A program made the translations under genes and the position numbers. A stretch of DNA of 64,000 bases, from positions 558,001 through 622,000 of the forward strand of contig NZ_JAIOUB010000002.1 of the NCBI RefSeq assembly GCF_019931215.1, written 5' to 3'. Below the pieces are notes generated by a model, which worked only from the letters and a program-made list of their open reading frames with translations, did no database searches and was not told the DNA's origin. Origin of the DNA: Alcanivorax limicola (GTDB lineage Bacteria; Pseudomonadota; Gammaproteobacteria; Pseudomonadales; Alcanivoracaceae). Positions within the stretch are counted from its first letter, which is position 1. Each line of letters starts with the position of its first letter. Of the stretch, positions 32,842 to 42,244 are shown one piece after another.

Positions 32842-34200
32842 ATGTTCTCTCTCTCTCCCCCCATGCTTTCTCGTCTGGGCTGTGTCTGCCTGGCCTCCGG
32901 CGCCTTGCTCGGTGCGCCGCTGGCCAGCGCCAATATGGGCAACATCGCCTCCACTTATGGTGTGCTGCCCCAGGATCTTGCGTCTGCCCAGGCGTTGTCC
33001 CTGTTCAATTCCCAGGTGTCTGCCACCTATTACAATCCGGCGTACCTGGCCCGTGACCCCCGTGGTGAGCTGACGGTGGGGCTGTTTCATGCTGAACACG
33101 AACTGCGGGTGAAAAGCCTGGGTGGCCCGGACCCGGTGATCCGCGAGGGCGGCGATGTGCTGGAGGATGACCCCAGCCAGCATGTGCTGATCGGCATGAA
33201 AACGGACCTGACGTCGCTGACCCGCTATAACCGCCCGCTCTATCTGGGTTTTATGGCCGGGGTAGAGCGCTACGGCCGGGAAATGCTGGCGTTCGAATCG
33301 ACCACCTCTGAGGAAGGCCAGTTTTTCAATTATGGTCGGCAGCCACTGTTCCTGAATCTGGGCGGCGGCATGAATGTCTGGCGCGGTGTTGATGTCGGGC
33401 TGACAGCTCGCATCACCTTGCACGCCAACGCGACATTGAACACCTGGACCAATCTGGAAGGTGAAACCAGCAACGAGTCCCTGTCGGTGGAAGCCAAGCC
33501 GGTGTTGCGACCGATTGCCGGGATCAACGTGCATTGGGGCGAGACCTTCTGCCCGGACCGCGATTGCTGGATGGATAATCTGGAAACCGCCCTGGCCTAT
33601 CGTGGCTACTCCAACACCCGCACCAAGGTCGATGCCTTTGCCACCATTCCCGGCGTTGTCGGGGGCATCGGTCTGCCATTGTCGATAAAGACCCTGGATT
33701 CCTTCCAGCCGGAGGTGGTGGTTATCGGGGCGCAGTACCGATGGGGGCGTGCCCGGATCGGTGTATCCGGTGAATTGCAACGTTGGTCCCGTCTCGAGGA
33801 TGAATTCGAAGATGACACCATCAAGGATCAGGCGAATCTGCGCTTCCGTGACATCATCATTCCCCGCGTCGGGGCCGAAGTGCGGCTCAATGATATGCTG
33901 TCTGTTACCACCGGGGTGGCCTACGAGAAGTCGCCCCTCGACAGTGATCGCTCACTGGATGTGAACTACCTGGACAACGACCGCATCATCGTCGGCCTGG
34001 GGTTCAGCGCAGAGTTCCGCGAAGCGCCGGTACTGGCTTTCCCGGTGCGCGTGGATATCGGTTACCAGTACCACGGCCTGCGCGCTCGTGAGTTTGACCT
34101 CACCAGCAGCCAGCAGGACGATCCGGATACCCCGTACGAGAGAGTGCGGGCAACGGGTGATGTGCATGCAGTTGCCGGTTCGGTAACGCTCAAGTTCTGA
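32842..34200 (+). CDS. FadL/OmpP1-like outer-membrane porin, copy A
   Basis: 452 aa with a signal peptide (LASGALLGAPLASA) and a beta-barrel body ending SVTLKF, a terminal Phe. The N-terminal segment SLFNSQVSATYYNPAYLARDP resembles the FadL/OmpP1 hatch region with its asparagine-proline-alanine turn (YYNPA). FadL-type channels take up long-chain fatty acids and hydrocarbons across the outer membrane. Substrate here is unknown. It is followed after 10 bp by an Ig-like lipoprotein, and the same two-gene unit repeats at 37.5 kb. CxxxxCW in FCPDRDCWMDN may form an extracellular disulfide. Confidence 0.78.
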   Translation: MFSLSPPMLSRLGCVCLASGALLGAPLASANMGNIASTYGVLPQDLASAQALSLFNSQVSATYYNPAYLARDPRGELTVGLFHAEHELRVKSLGGPDPVIREGGDVLEDDPSQHVLIGMKTDLTSLTRYNRPLYLGFMAGVERYGREMLAFESTTSEEGQFFNYGRQPLFLNLGGGMNVWRGVDVGLTARITLHANATLNTWTNLEGETSNESLSVEAKPVLRPIAGINVHWGETFCPDRDCWMDNLETALAYRGYSNTRTKVDAFATIPGVVGGIGLPLSIKTLDSFQPEVVVIGAQYRWGRARIGVSGELQRWSRLEDEFEDDTIKDQANLRFRDIIIPRVGAEVRLNDMLSVTTGVAYEKSPLDSDRSLDVNYLDNDRIIVGLGFSAEFREAPVLAFPVRVDIGYQYHGLRAREFDLTSSQQDDPDTPYERVRATGDVHAVAGSVTLKF

Positions 34201-34210
34201 GGAGAGCCTT

Positions 34211-37200
34211 ATGAAAACAATAACAGGCAAATCCGTTTTCTCACTGTGCACGCTCGGCCTTCTCATGCTTGTCGGGGGCTGTGGTGGAGACAAACAGACC
34301 ACGCGCACCGATTGGGGTGACAGGCCCCGGCTGGAGTACAGTTTTCCGTATCATGGCCAGCCGGAAGTCTCGACACGAGCGCCGGTGGTGCTGCGCTTTT
34401 CCCATCCGCTGACCGACACAGCGCCAGAGGATGAGGTGCAATGGCTGGATGCAGACGACCAGCCGGTGCCGTTTACCGCGACCATGACAGCGGATGGCCG
34501 CTCGCTGGTGCTGACACCGTCAGCACCGCTACGTCCCGTCAGTGATTACCGTATCGAGCTGGGTGAGTTGGGCAGTGAAGGGCGCACGGCACGTGTGCCT
34601 GACGCCCCGATTGATTTCCGTACCCGGGGTTTGCCGGTGGGGCCGCGGGATTTCCGGGCCTTGCCGGGGGCGTTCGAGATTACCCGGATGATCCCGGATG
34701 GCGAGCACCAGCCAGTGATGGACTTTTCCTCATTCCGGTTGCAGTTCAGCCAGCCGCTGGACCGTGACTCCGTCAGCTACGGCGTCGGCGAGGCGCTGGC
34801 ATTGCTGGACAGCAATGATGATCTGGTGCCGGCGCGTGTGCTGATTCAGGGTAGCTATCTGACCTTGGACCCGGTGGATGATCTGACGCCAGGCGGCAGC
34901 TACACGCTGACCAGTAATGGCGGGCTGGAAAGTCTCTATGGTGAATCGCTGGCGCCTTTCAGTATGGCGCTGACCGCGCGCGATTCCGCGCCACGGGAAA
35001 CGCTGGTGAAGCGTGCGGCAGACTCCGAGGGTGGCACCATTCTGTCGCCGCTTACCGGCATGCCGATCAACAATGTGCCGGTCAATGCGCGCCTGCTGGG
35101 GGATCAGAGCAGCTCCCAGCAGCAGGGTGATGTGCATGCCGAGCTGGCATATATCCCGAACTTTCCTGATGTATCGCCTTTGCGGGTGCCCCGGGGCGCG
35201 TTGCTGGAAGGCTCCTCGGTGGAAGTCAGTGTTGCCGGTGAAGTGCCTGCCGGGTTCAGTACCGGCGATATCGAGGTGCGCTTTATCAGTGACGCCATGG
35301 GCTATCTGATAGAGAACCCCTACACCTCGGCGGCGGAGTCGCCACGCCATGTGCGCTTGTTCATGGATATCGCCATGACCGCAGAAAATCCCGAGGCGAA
35401 TGGCGCGTTGAGTCAGGACCTGCTGCACGTGGAGCTGGCGGGCACCGCCTTTGTCGAGGAGGGCCAGCTGGTGATCAATGCGGTTGGTCTGGTGGAGCCA
35501 CGGGTGCTGGGGCTGGAGCAGGCCTGGGGTGTGTTGTCATTCCGGTTGGCCTCCTACCACGATCAGTTGAACGCGCCGGACCCGGTCGAGGATACCGTAG
35601 CGCCGACACTGCAATCCTGGGTGCCGGGTGACTATGCCGCGTCCGCCCGGCCCGGCGATCCGGTCATTCTGAATTTCACCGAAGCACTGGACCCGGCCAG
35701 CATCGAGGGGGCCGTAACGGTCACCCGTGATGGTACAGCGGTGGATGCCAGCTGGCGTCTGGATGGTGCCTCGGTGGTACTGGAGCCGCAGGGCGGTCTG
35801 CAATTCGGCAGCAGCTACACGATTACCCTGTCGGACCAGATTACCGATACCGCCGGTAACGCGTTGAGCCCGCAAAGCCTGTCTTTTGATATGGCGGATT
35901 ATCATGGCGCTGGCAATCGTTCGCCGATCGCATTGACGACCTACCCCGGTTACCCCTGCGCCATGCAGGACCCGAATCTGGACGGGTCGCCGAGCGAGCA
36001 TCAGGGCCGTTGTCGCGGTGGCCGGGCCGGAGACGATCGTTTCCCGGTGGAGCGCGTGCCGGCCGAGCGTGCCATCTCTGTCCAGTTTTCCCAGAACATG
36101 TCGGCAAGCAGTATCGTTCTGGGCGAGAGCTGTGGCAGCGGTACCTTCCGGGTGGAGCGTCTGAATGCGGCAGGGACTTGCATCAATGCTGTGCCGGGTC
36201 AGCTTGAGGTGTCTCCGCGCGGGTTGTCGTTCTCGCCTGACAGCCCCTGGGAGGAAGGTGAGCTGTACCGCTACGTCCTGGCGTCGAACCGGGACGCGGT
36301 GGCTGCCGACTGCGGCACGCTGGCCATCTGCTCCACCTTTAATTACCCGTTGCAGACCGAGCTGCTGCGGGGGGCAGGTGCCAGTGCGGGTGGCCGCGAC
36401 ATGGTCAACCATTTCCGGGGCGGTGCCGCCACCGGTGATGTGTTCCAGCAACTGGTCAATCTGCCCACATCGGACACCAATGCCAATTTTGCTATCGACC
36501 CCGGTGAGGCCAATCCACAGCCCGATCCGGACAATCCGGGGTTCTACATTGTGCCGGACAACGCTGCCGAGCTGCGGGTGCATAACACCAGTGGCCTGTT
36601 GCTGGATGCCAATGTCGGTTGCGGCTTTACCGGGGGCGGCTACAGCCCCGGCAAAGAGACCTGCAATGACAAGAAGTTCCTGTATATCACGGGGGGGCTG
36701 ACGGCGGATGTCGGGGAGTATGACCCGGTCGAGGAGGCGGTGCGGGTGGATATTCGGCCAACGCTGATCATGACCACCTCGATTGATGTGCATGCCGTGT
36801 TGTTCCTGCTCGTCCCGAGTCAGACGGTGATCCCGACTGGCCCCCAGGTGATGCGCATGCGTTACGAGGATAATGGTGCCGGCCAGCGTAACCAGCCGAT
36901 CACCGGCTGGCTCTACGAAACGCCGGATGGGCCACGTCTGCGCGCGACGCTGCAGCTTTACCTGGACGCACCGAATCTTGCGCCCGAGGTGATTGGGATC
37001 ACCCTCACCCACGATCTTTACAGCTATCCGCTGACATTGAATGTGGATGGTCCGGTCAGCTTCCTGCCGGACGGGCGGATGGTCATTCAGCAGACCAATA
37101 TTGGTGGCCCGGCCGATATCCAGGCCAGCATCAGTCTGCTCTCATTTGGTGCGGCGGGGATGACGCTGCGGATTCCCGAGAACGGGCTTGATCTGACGTT

Positions 37201-37222
37201 CCTGGCCCGCCCGGTGAAATAG
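34211..37222 (+). CDS. Large Ig-like-domain lipoprotein, copy A
   Basis: 1003 aa with lipobox LVGGC (Cys24). The body consists of Big_5/SbsA-type Ig-like modules: VSTRAPVVLRFSHPL near residue 55, a second module with FRLQFSQPLD near 175, a third with PVILNFTEALDPASI near 485, and a fourth with AISVQFSQNMS near 620. Two conserved Cys clusters (YPGYPCA; ETCNDKKFLYITGG) may form disulfides. No transmembrane segment besides the signal. It probably sits on the outer membrane, facing either side. It is coupled to the porin gene and has a full-length paralogue at 38876. Confidence 0.78.
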   Translation: MKTITGKSVFSLCTLGLLMLVGGCGGDKQTTRTDWGDRPRLEYSFPYHGQPEVSTRAPVVLRFSHPLTDTAPEDEVQWLDADDQPVPFTATMTADGRSLVLTPSAPLRPVSDYRIELGELGSEGRTARVPDAPIDFRTRGLPVGPRDFRALPGAFEITRMIPDGEHQPVMDFSSFRLQFSQPLDRDSVSYGVGEALALLDSNDDLVPARVLIQGSYLTLDPVDDLTPGGSYTLTSNGGLESLYGESLAPFSMALTARDSAPRETLVKRAADSEGGTILSPLTGMPINNVPVNARLLGDQSSSQQQGDVHAELAYIPNFPDVSPLRVPRGALLEGSSVEVSVAGEVPAGFSTGDIEVRFISDAMGYLIENPYTSAAESPRHVRLFMDIAMTAENPEANGALSQDLLHVELAGTAFVEEGQLVINAVGLVEPRVLGLEQAWGVLSFRLASYHDQLNAPDPVEDTVAPTLQSWVPGDYAASARPGDPVILNFTEALDPASIEGAVTVTRDGTAVDASWRLDGASVVLEPQGGLQFGSSYTITLSDQITDTAGNALSPQSLSFDMADYHGAGNRSPIALTTYPGYPCAMQDPNLDGSPSEHQGRCRGGRAGDDRFPVERVPAERAISVQFSQNMSASSIVLGESCGSGTFRVERLNAAGTCINAVPGQLEVSPRGLSFSPDSPWEEGELYRYVLASNRDAVAADCGTLAICSTFNYPLQTELLRGAGASAGGRDMVNHFRGGAATGDVFQQLVNLPTSDTNANFAIDPGEANPQPDPDNPGFYIVPDNAAELRVHNTSGLLLDANVGCGFTGGGYSPGKETCNDKKFLYITGGLTADVGEYDPVEEAVRVDIRPTLIMTTSIDVHAVLFLLVPSQTVIPTGPQVMRMRYEDNGAGQRNQPITGWLYETPDGPRLRATLQLYLDAPNLAPEVIGITLTHDLYSYPLTLNVDGPVSFLPDGRMVIQQTNIGGPADIQASISLLSFGAAGMTLRIPENGLDLTFLARPVK

Positions 37223-37250
37223 CGCAGAGAGGGCCATCAAAAACGGAACC

Positions 37251-37290
37251 AGAGTGCCAGAGCGAGAGCCTGGCACTCTTCCTGTTTTCT
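37251..37290 (+). terminator. Terminator after lipoprotein copy A
   Basis: AGAGTGCCAG (37251-37260) pairs perfectly with CTGGCACTCT (37270-37279) around a 9-nt loop, followed by TCCTGTTTTCT. It separates the two porin/lipoprotein pairs into two transcription units. Confidence 0.65.
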
Positions 37291-37301
37291 CTCTGGCCGG
37301 G

Positions 37302-37329
37302 TTTACACTCGTTTTCCCGGATGTAACAT
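37302..37329 (+). promoter_or_regulatory. Promoter candidate for porin/lipoprotein pair B
   Basis: TTTACA (37302-37307) and TAACAT (37324-37329) are spaced 16 bp apart, about 165 bp upstream of the second porin start. The remaining leader up to 37494 contains no gene; the AAGCGGAG before the ATG supplies the ribosome site. Confidence 0.4.
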
Positions 37330-37494
37330 TATCACTACGCCGCTTAATAAACTCCCGCTGAACCCCGCCCTGAACTCTGTCACGCTCCGTTGCATGCAAG
37401 CCTGTTAGTAGTGGGTATCACGTCGTGACCGCCAGGTCATGAATGTGCTGTCTCGATGGCAAGACCTGAATAATAATCAAGCGGAGCATCAATT

Positions 37495-38865
37495 ATGTCT
37501 TCTCTCCTTCGACTGCCCGCAGTGGCAATGGCCCGTAGCACGCTGCGCACTGGTATCTTGTGCTGCGCCACCCTGGGTCTGGCGGTATCAGGCGCTCACG
37601 CGAGCATGGGTAATACCGCCACCACCTTCGGCATTCTGCCCACAGATATTGCCTCGGCGCAGGCCCTGTCACTGTTCAATACCCAGGTGTCGGCGACCTA
37701 CTACAACCCGGCCTTTCTGGTGCGTGATCCGCGCGGCGAACTGACGGCGGGTCTGTTGCATGCGGAGCACGAGCTGCGAGTCGATAGTCAGGGCGGCGTT
37801 AACGCGCCCACCCGGGAAGGCCGCGTGCTTGACGATACGCCTTCCCAGCAGGTGCTGATTGGTCTGAAAACCGATCTGTCGTCGGTGACAAAATATGATC
37901 GCCCGATGTACCTGGGCTTCATGGCCGGTGTGGAAAAATTCGGTCAGGAAATGCTGGCCTTCGAATCTGAAACCTCGGAGGAAGGGCAGTTCTTCAATTA
38001 CGGGCGGCAGCCGCTGTTTCTGGTGATCGGCGGCGGGCTGAATATCTGGCGCGGCATCGATGTGGGTGCGTCTGTGCGCGTCACCCTGCACGCTGACGCC
38101 ACCCTCAATACCAACAGTGATCTGGCAGGCAATACCTCCCGGGAAAGTCTGAATGTATCCGCCAAACCGGTGCTGCGTCCCATTCTCGGCGTCAACGTGA
38201 ACTGGGGTGAGACGTTTTGCTCCCACACGCCTTGCTGGATGGAAAATCTGGATACCGCGATTGCCTACAAGGGATATTCCAACACCCGCACCAAGGTGAA
38301 TGCCAACGCGACGATTCCCGGTGTCATTCCGCAGCCGGGGCTGGACCTGGCGGTAAAGACGCTGGATTCGTTCCAGCCTGAGGTGCTCACCGTGGGCGCC
38401 CAATACCAGCTTGGCCGTGCGCGCCTGGGCGTCAGTGGCGAATTCCAGCGCTGGTCCCGTCTTGAGCGCGAGCTGCGCGACGACACCATCAAGAACGTGG
38501 GCAATCTGGAATTCCGTGACATCTTCATTCCGCGCGTCGGTGTCGAATACCAGCTCAATGACATGCTGTCGGTGACCTCAGGTGTGGCCTATGAAGTGTC
38601 GCCACTGAAGAGCACGCGCTCCGAAGATGTGAACTATCTCGATAACGACCGCATCATTCTCGGCCTGGGGGGCGCGCTGGAAATTGCCAATCCACCCATT
38701 CTCGCGTTCCCGCTTCGCCTGGACTTCGGCTACCAGTTCCACCATCTGCGTGACCGCGATTTCGTGATTTCCGGAACAAACTCAAACGGCGACCCCTACG
38801 AAGAGCTGGTTGCCACCGACGGCCATGTTCATGTCTTTGCCGGTTCGGTCACCATCAAATTCTGA
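37495..38865 (+). CDS. FadL/OmpP1-like outer-membrane porin, copy B
   Basis: 456 aa and collinear with copy A along its whole length: the same YYNPA turn, GRQPLFL, the CxxxxCW pair (FCSHTPCWMEN), YSNTRTKV, TLDSFQPEV, QRWSRLE and NYLDNDRIILGLG, ending VTIKF. Signal peptide ends SGAHA-SMG. Differences cluster in strand-loop regions such as the 290-305 loop (ATIPGVIPQPG versus ATIPGVVGGIG), suggesting altered specificity after duplication. Followed after 10 bp by lipoprotein copy B. Confidence 0.78.
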   Translation: MSSLLRLPAVAMARSTLRTGILCCATLGLAVSGAHASMGNTATTFGILPTDIASAQALSLFNTQVSATYYNPAFLVRDPRGELTAGLLHAEHELRVDSQGGVNAPTREGRVLDDTPSQQVLIGLKTDLSSVTKYDRPMYLGFMAGVEKFGQEMLAFESETSEEGQFFNYGRQPLFLVIGGGLNIWRGIDVGASVRVTLHADATLNTNSDLAGNTSRESLNVSAKPVLRPILGVNVNWGETFCSHTPCWMENLDTAIAYKGYSNTRTKVNANATIPGVIPQPGLDLAVKTLDSFQPEVLTVGAQYQLGRARLGVSGEFQRWSRLERELRDDTIKNVGNLEFRDIFIPRVGVEYQLNDMLSVTSGVAYEVSPLKSTRSEDVNYLDNDRIILGLGGALEIANPPILAFPLRLDFGYQFHHLRDRDFVISGTNSNGDPYEELVATDGHVHVFAGSVTIKF

Positions 38866-38875
38866 GGAGGGCGCC

Positions 38876-41800
38876 ATGCACAGCATATATCGCTTTCGAG
38901 CTACAGCCCTGATTGTTGCCATGGCAGCGCTGGCCGCCTGTGGCAGCGGCAGTAAGCAGACGGTGACACCGGCGCCGCCGGCCCAGTCCGTTTTCTACAC
39001 GTATCCGGACGCGGACCAGACCGGTGTGTCAACGCGTATCCCGATGGTCGTCAGATTTTCCGGGGCGGTGTCGATTGACGCTGCCGATGTCACGCTGGTG
39101 AGTGATGGCGAAGCAGTGCCCGTGACGGTGGAAACAGTGGGCGAGGGGCGCAGTGTTGTCGTGCGCCCGGAGGGCAAGCTGGATTTCAATACGCGCTATG
39201 CACTCAGCATGCCCGGTTTGCCTGACGGCAGTCTCGACTTTACCACCGGGCCGGCAACGAAAGGTCCGCGCTCGCAGCAGATCACCGCTGAGGAGTTTGC
39301 CGTGACACGTATGGTGCCGGATGGCGACAGCTTGCCGATTGTCGACTTCTCCGCCTTGCGCGTTCAGCTCAGCCAGCCTGTCGATGTGGCGACAATTCGC
39401 TATGGCCATGATATTTCCCTGCGTACGGAGGGCGGTGACCTGGTGCCGGCGACGCTGCTGGCGAAAGGGCATTTCCTGACCATCGATCCAGATGAAAATC
39501 TTGCGCCGGGTGTGCCGCATACCCTGACCATCGAGAGCAGTGTGCGCAGTATTTATGACGCACCGCTGGTGACAATGTCGCGGACGTTCACGCCCCTGGA
39601 TTCCGGTCCCAATGAAACACTGGTGCTTGAAGCGCCTGCGTCCGGAGAGCTGTCCCAGCTGACCGGGCAGACGGTCAATCTGGTGCCGGTGATTGCGGCG
39701 CTGCTGGGTGATGACACTGAGTCACAGCAGGAAGGCCTGGTGTTTTCACAGCTGGCTTTCGTGCCAAACTTTCCTGATGTGACGCCCTTGCGCATCGCCA
39801 AGGGCGGCATGCTCTCCGGGGACGAGTTGGTCGTGAATGTCGGGGGCGCCGTAGACGCCGGCTTCAACTCCGGCACGGTGACGGTGGAGTTTATCTCTGA
39901 TGCCGTTGGTTTCCTGTCGCCCAACCCCTACAGCACTAATCCGCAGGCGCCCAGGCAGTTGCGGGTGCTGATGGATATCGCTATTGCCACGGGCGATGCC
40001 GAAGCCAACGCTGCGTTCAATCAGGATGTCCTGCATCTGGAGCTGGTCGGTCAGGCGGTCGTGGAGAACGGCCGTCTGGTTGCTGATGCGCTGACCGTTG
40101 TGGAGTCCGAAGTGCTGGGTGTGGAGACGGCGTTCGGCACGCTGAGTTTCCGCATGGAAGGCCTGCTTGATCAGGAAAATGCGCCTGGTCCGTTGCCGGA
40201 CATGCGCGAGCTGGCGTTGCAGTCCTGGATGCCCGGCAACAATGTGCCGCCATTTCAGGACAACGTGGACAAGCAGCGCCCCGGTGATCCCATCGTGCTG
40301 AATTTCACCAAGGCGCTGGATCGCAAGACGCTGGCGCTTGGCGGCGTGGACCCGCGCATCGCCCTGCGTCGCGCGGGAATGGATGTGCCTTATACCGCGT
40401 ATTTCGACGGCGTATCCCTGGTCATCAATGCGGACCTGGAATACGGCGAAACCTACGATGTCGTGTTGCGTGACGGTATCACCGACATTGCCGGTACACC
40501 GTTGATGCCGCAGACGCTGACCTTCACGATGGAAGAGTATGTGCGCGACGTGCCGCTGGCCTCGCCGTTGGCGTTGAATGTTTACCCCGGCTACCCCTGC
40601 GCACTGAATACCGACGAACGCAATCTGAGTGCCGGGATTACCGGTCGCTGTGACGGCGCGATGGCATCCGATGATCTGTTGCCAGTACCGCAGATGCCGG
40701 CCAACCGCAGCATCGAAGTGCGTTTCTCCCAGGTCATGAATCTCGACAGCTTCACGCTGACCGATGGCGACAACGCGGGCAGCGTGACGGTAGAGCGCCT
40801 GAATGAGGACGGCAGTGTGGCGGGGCTGGTATCCGGTCGCCTGGAAACCCGGGCGCGGGGGATGGTGTTCACGCCGGATCAGCCCTGGGAAATCGGTGCG
40901 CTGTATCAATACACGCTGCGCTCCAATGGCGAAAGCCGCGCCAGCACCTGTGTGCCGGAGGAGATGATCTGCTCGCAGGATGGCCTGCCCTTGCGGACGC
41001 GGCTGTTTGCCCAGACACCGAGTGCCGCGCCGACGCTGGATGGCGGTGGCCCCGATCTGCAGATTGCATTCCGTGGCGCACCGGAAGTGGATTGGGCGCG
41101 GATTATTCTGGGCAACCTGCCTACGGCTGACGTCAACAGCAACACCCTGCGCGACCCCGGTGAAGACAACGGTATCGACAACCCGGAGCTGCTGAAAAAC
41201 AGTGCGGCTGTTGAGGTGGTGGGCGTGGACGATATGGTGGTGACGGATGCCGAGCTGCAGTGCGGGCAGGACAACGCGGGTAACGATCTGGAGCAATGCC
41301 TGATCTATCTCACGGGCGGCATCGACACCGATGTGGTCGGCTTCTTCGATGCCGAGCAGGCGGAGGCGGTGGCCAGAACGCCAGTGCCGCCGGTGGTGAC
41401 GGCGGCGGGCGGCGGGGTGCTGGTGTATCTGTATCCCACCCAGCTGCAGACCAGCAACATTGTTGTGGATGCTACCTCGGCCATTGGCGAGGCGGCGCCG
41501 GCAGACACCGGGCCGATGACATTGCGGGTGCGGTATGCCTGCGATGCCCGCACCAGCGGAGCGCCACAGCCACCCAATGCGGCGCCGATCCGTCAGTGCG
41601 AGGACGGCGAGGCAGGTCTGGTCGAGGGTTGGATATTCGAGGGCGCCAGCGGCACGGAATTCGCCACGGCGTTGAACCTGTATATCGATTCCCCTGCGCT
41701 GGACCCGCGCGTCAATATTCTGGCGCTGGATGCGTTGCCGGACAATCTGGCCAACGCCATCGGCCAGGTGCCGGTGCTGGGCGATCTGGTGGGTGGATTG

Positions 41801-42127
41801 CTGGGGCTGCTCAGCCCGGTCACCGATCCGGTGCTGGGCACCGTCAGTGACGTCATCGCGGCGATTACCAGCATTCTGCCGGAGGGTGCTGACCCGACGG
41901 CGGTGCCGCTGGAGCATAACCAGCGCAGTTATGGCTTCGCGCTGGACCTGCTCGGCCCGGTCGAGTTCTACGACGACGGGCGGCTGGAAGTCGGGCTGCT
42001 CAGTCAGGGGCTCGTGGCGCTGGACGTCGAGCTGGTGGCGCTGGGCTTCCTCGAGGCGGAAGTGAATCTGGAGATTCCCTTCAACGGCGCCAACCTCAAC
42101 TACACCTCCGGCGCGATCAAGCGCTGA
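38876..42127 (+). CDS. Large Ig-like-domain lipoprotein, copy B
   Basis: 1083 aa from the ATG at 38876 (GAGGAGG upstream). Lipobox LAAC (Cys21). It has the same module order as copy A: VSTRIPMVVRFSGA, LRVQLSQPVD, PIVLNFTKALD, SIEVRFSQVMN, and shared NFPDVTPLR, YPGYPCA and ITGG-type segments. An extra, roughly 80-residue insert near the C-terminus contains a hydrophobic stretch (VPVLGDLVGGLLGLLSPVTD) absent from copy A, which could be a membrane-contacting helix. It ends ANLNYTSGAIKR. Function unknown; likely a surface or periplasmic partner of the adjacent porin. Confidence 0.78.
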   Translation: MHSIYRFRATALIVAMAALAACGSGSKQTVTPAPPAQSVFYTYPDADQTGVSTRIPMVVRFSGAVSIDAADVTLVSDGEAVPVTVETVGEGRSVVVRPEGKLDFNTRYALSMPGLPDGSLDFTTGPATKGPRSQQITAEEFAVTRMVPDGDSLPIVDFSALRVQLSQPVDVATIRYGHDISLRTEGGDLVPATLLAKGHFLTIDPDENLAPGVPHTLTIESSVRSIYDAPLVTMSRTFTPLDSGPNETLVLEAPASGELSQLTGQTVNLVPVIAALLGDDTESQQEGLVFSQLAFVPNFPDVTPLRIAKGGMLSGDELVVNVGGAVDAGFNSGTVTVEFISDAVGFLSPNPYSTNPQAPRQLRVLMDIAIATGDAEANAAFNQDVLHLELVGQAVVENGRLVADALTVVESEVLGVETAFGTLSFRMEGLLDQENAPGPLPDMRELALQSWMPGNNVPPFQDNVDKQRPGDPIVLNFTKALDRKTLALGGVDPRIALRRAGMDVPYTAYFDGVSLVINADLEYGETYDVVLRDGITDIAGTPLMPQTLTFTMEEYVRDVPLASPLALNVYPGYPCALNTDERNLSAGITGRCDGAMASDDLLPVPQMPANRSIEVRFSQVMNLDSFTLTDGDNAGSVTVERLNEDGSVAGLVSGRLETRARGMVFTPDQPWEIGALYQYTLRSNGESRASTCVPEEMICSQDGLPLRTRLFAQTPSAAPTLDGGGPDLQIAFRGAPEVDWARIILGNLPTADVNSNTLRDPGEDNGIDNPELLKNSAAVEVVGVDDMVVTDAELQCGQDNAGNDLEQCLIYLTGGIDTDVVGFFDAEQAEAVARTPVPPVVTAAGGGVLVYLYPTQLQTSNIVVDATSAIGEAAPADTGPMTLRVRYACDARTSGAPQPPNAAPIRQCEDGEAGLVEGWIFEGASGTEFATALNLYIDSPALDPRVNILALDALPDNLANAIGQVPVLGDLVGGLLGLLSPVTDPVLGTVSDVIAAITSILPEGADPTAVPLEHNQRSYGFALDLLGPVEFYDDGRLEVGLLSQGLVALDVELVALGFLEAEVNLEIPFNGANLNYTSGAIKR

Positions 42128-42133
42128 GCGGTG

Positions 42134-42168
42134 CCACACCCTGTTGCCGTCCGGGCAGCAGGGTGTGG
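42134..42168 (+). terminator. Stem-loop after lipoprotein copy B
   Basis: CCACACCCTG (42134-42143) pairs with CAGGGTGTGG (42159-42168); inner GCC/GGC extends the stem. No T-run follows, so it may protect the 3' end or act with Rho rather than terminate alone. Confidence 0.45.
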
Positions 42169-42244
42169 CCGCCGGCTGCTATGACCGCCCGCACCATCCA
42201 TGTAGAATGCGCGGCATACTTTCAACGCCGGAAAAGCATGACCC

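Noticed and set aside
42128-42244. Glycine riboswitch before gcvT
   Set aside because: The leader is short and is mostly occupied by the upstream terminator-like stem; no aptamer core was found.
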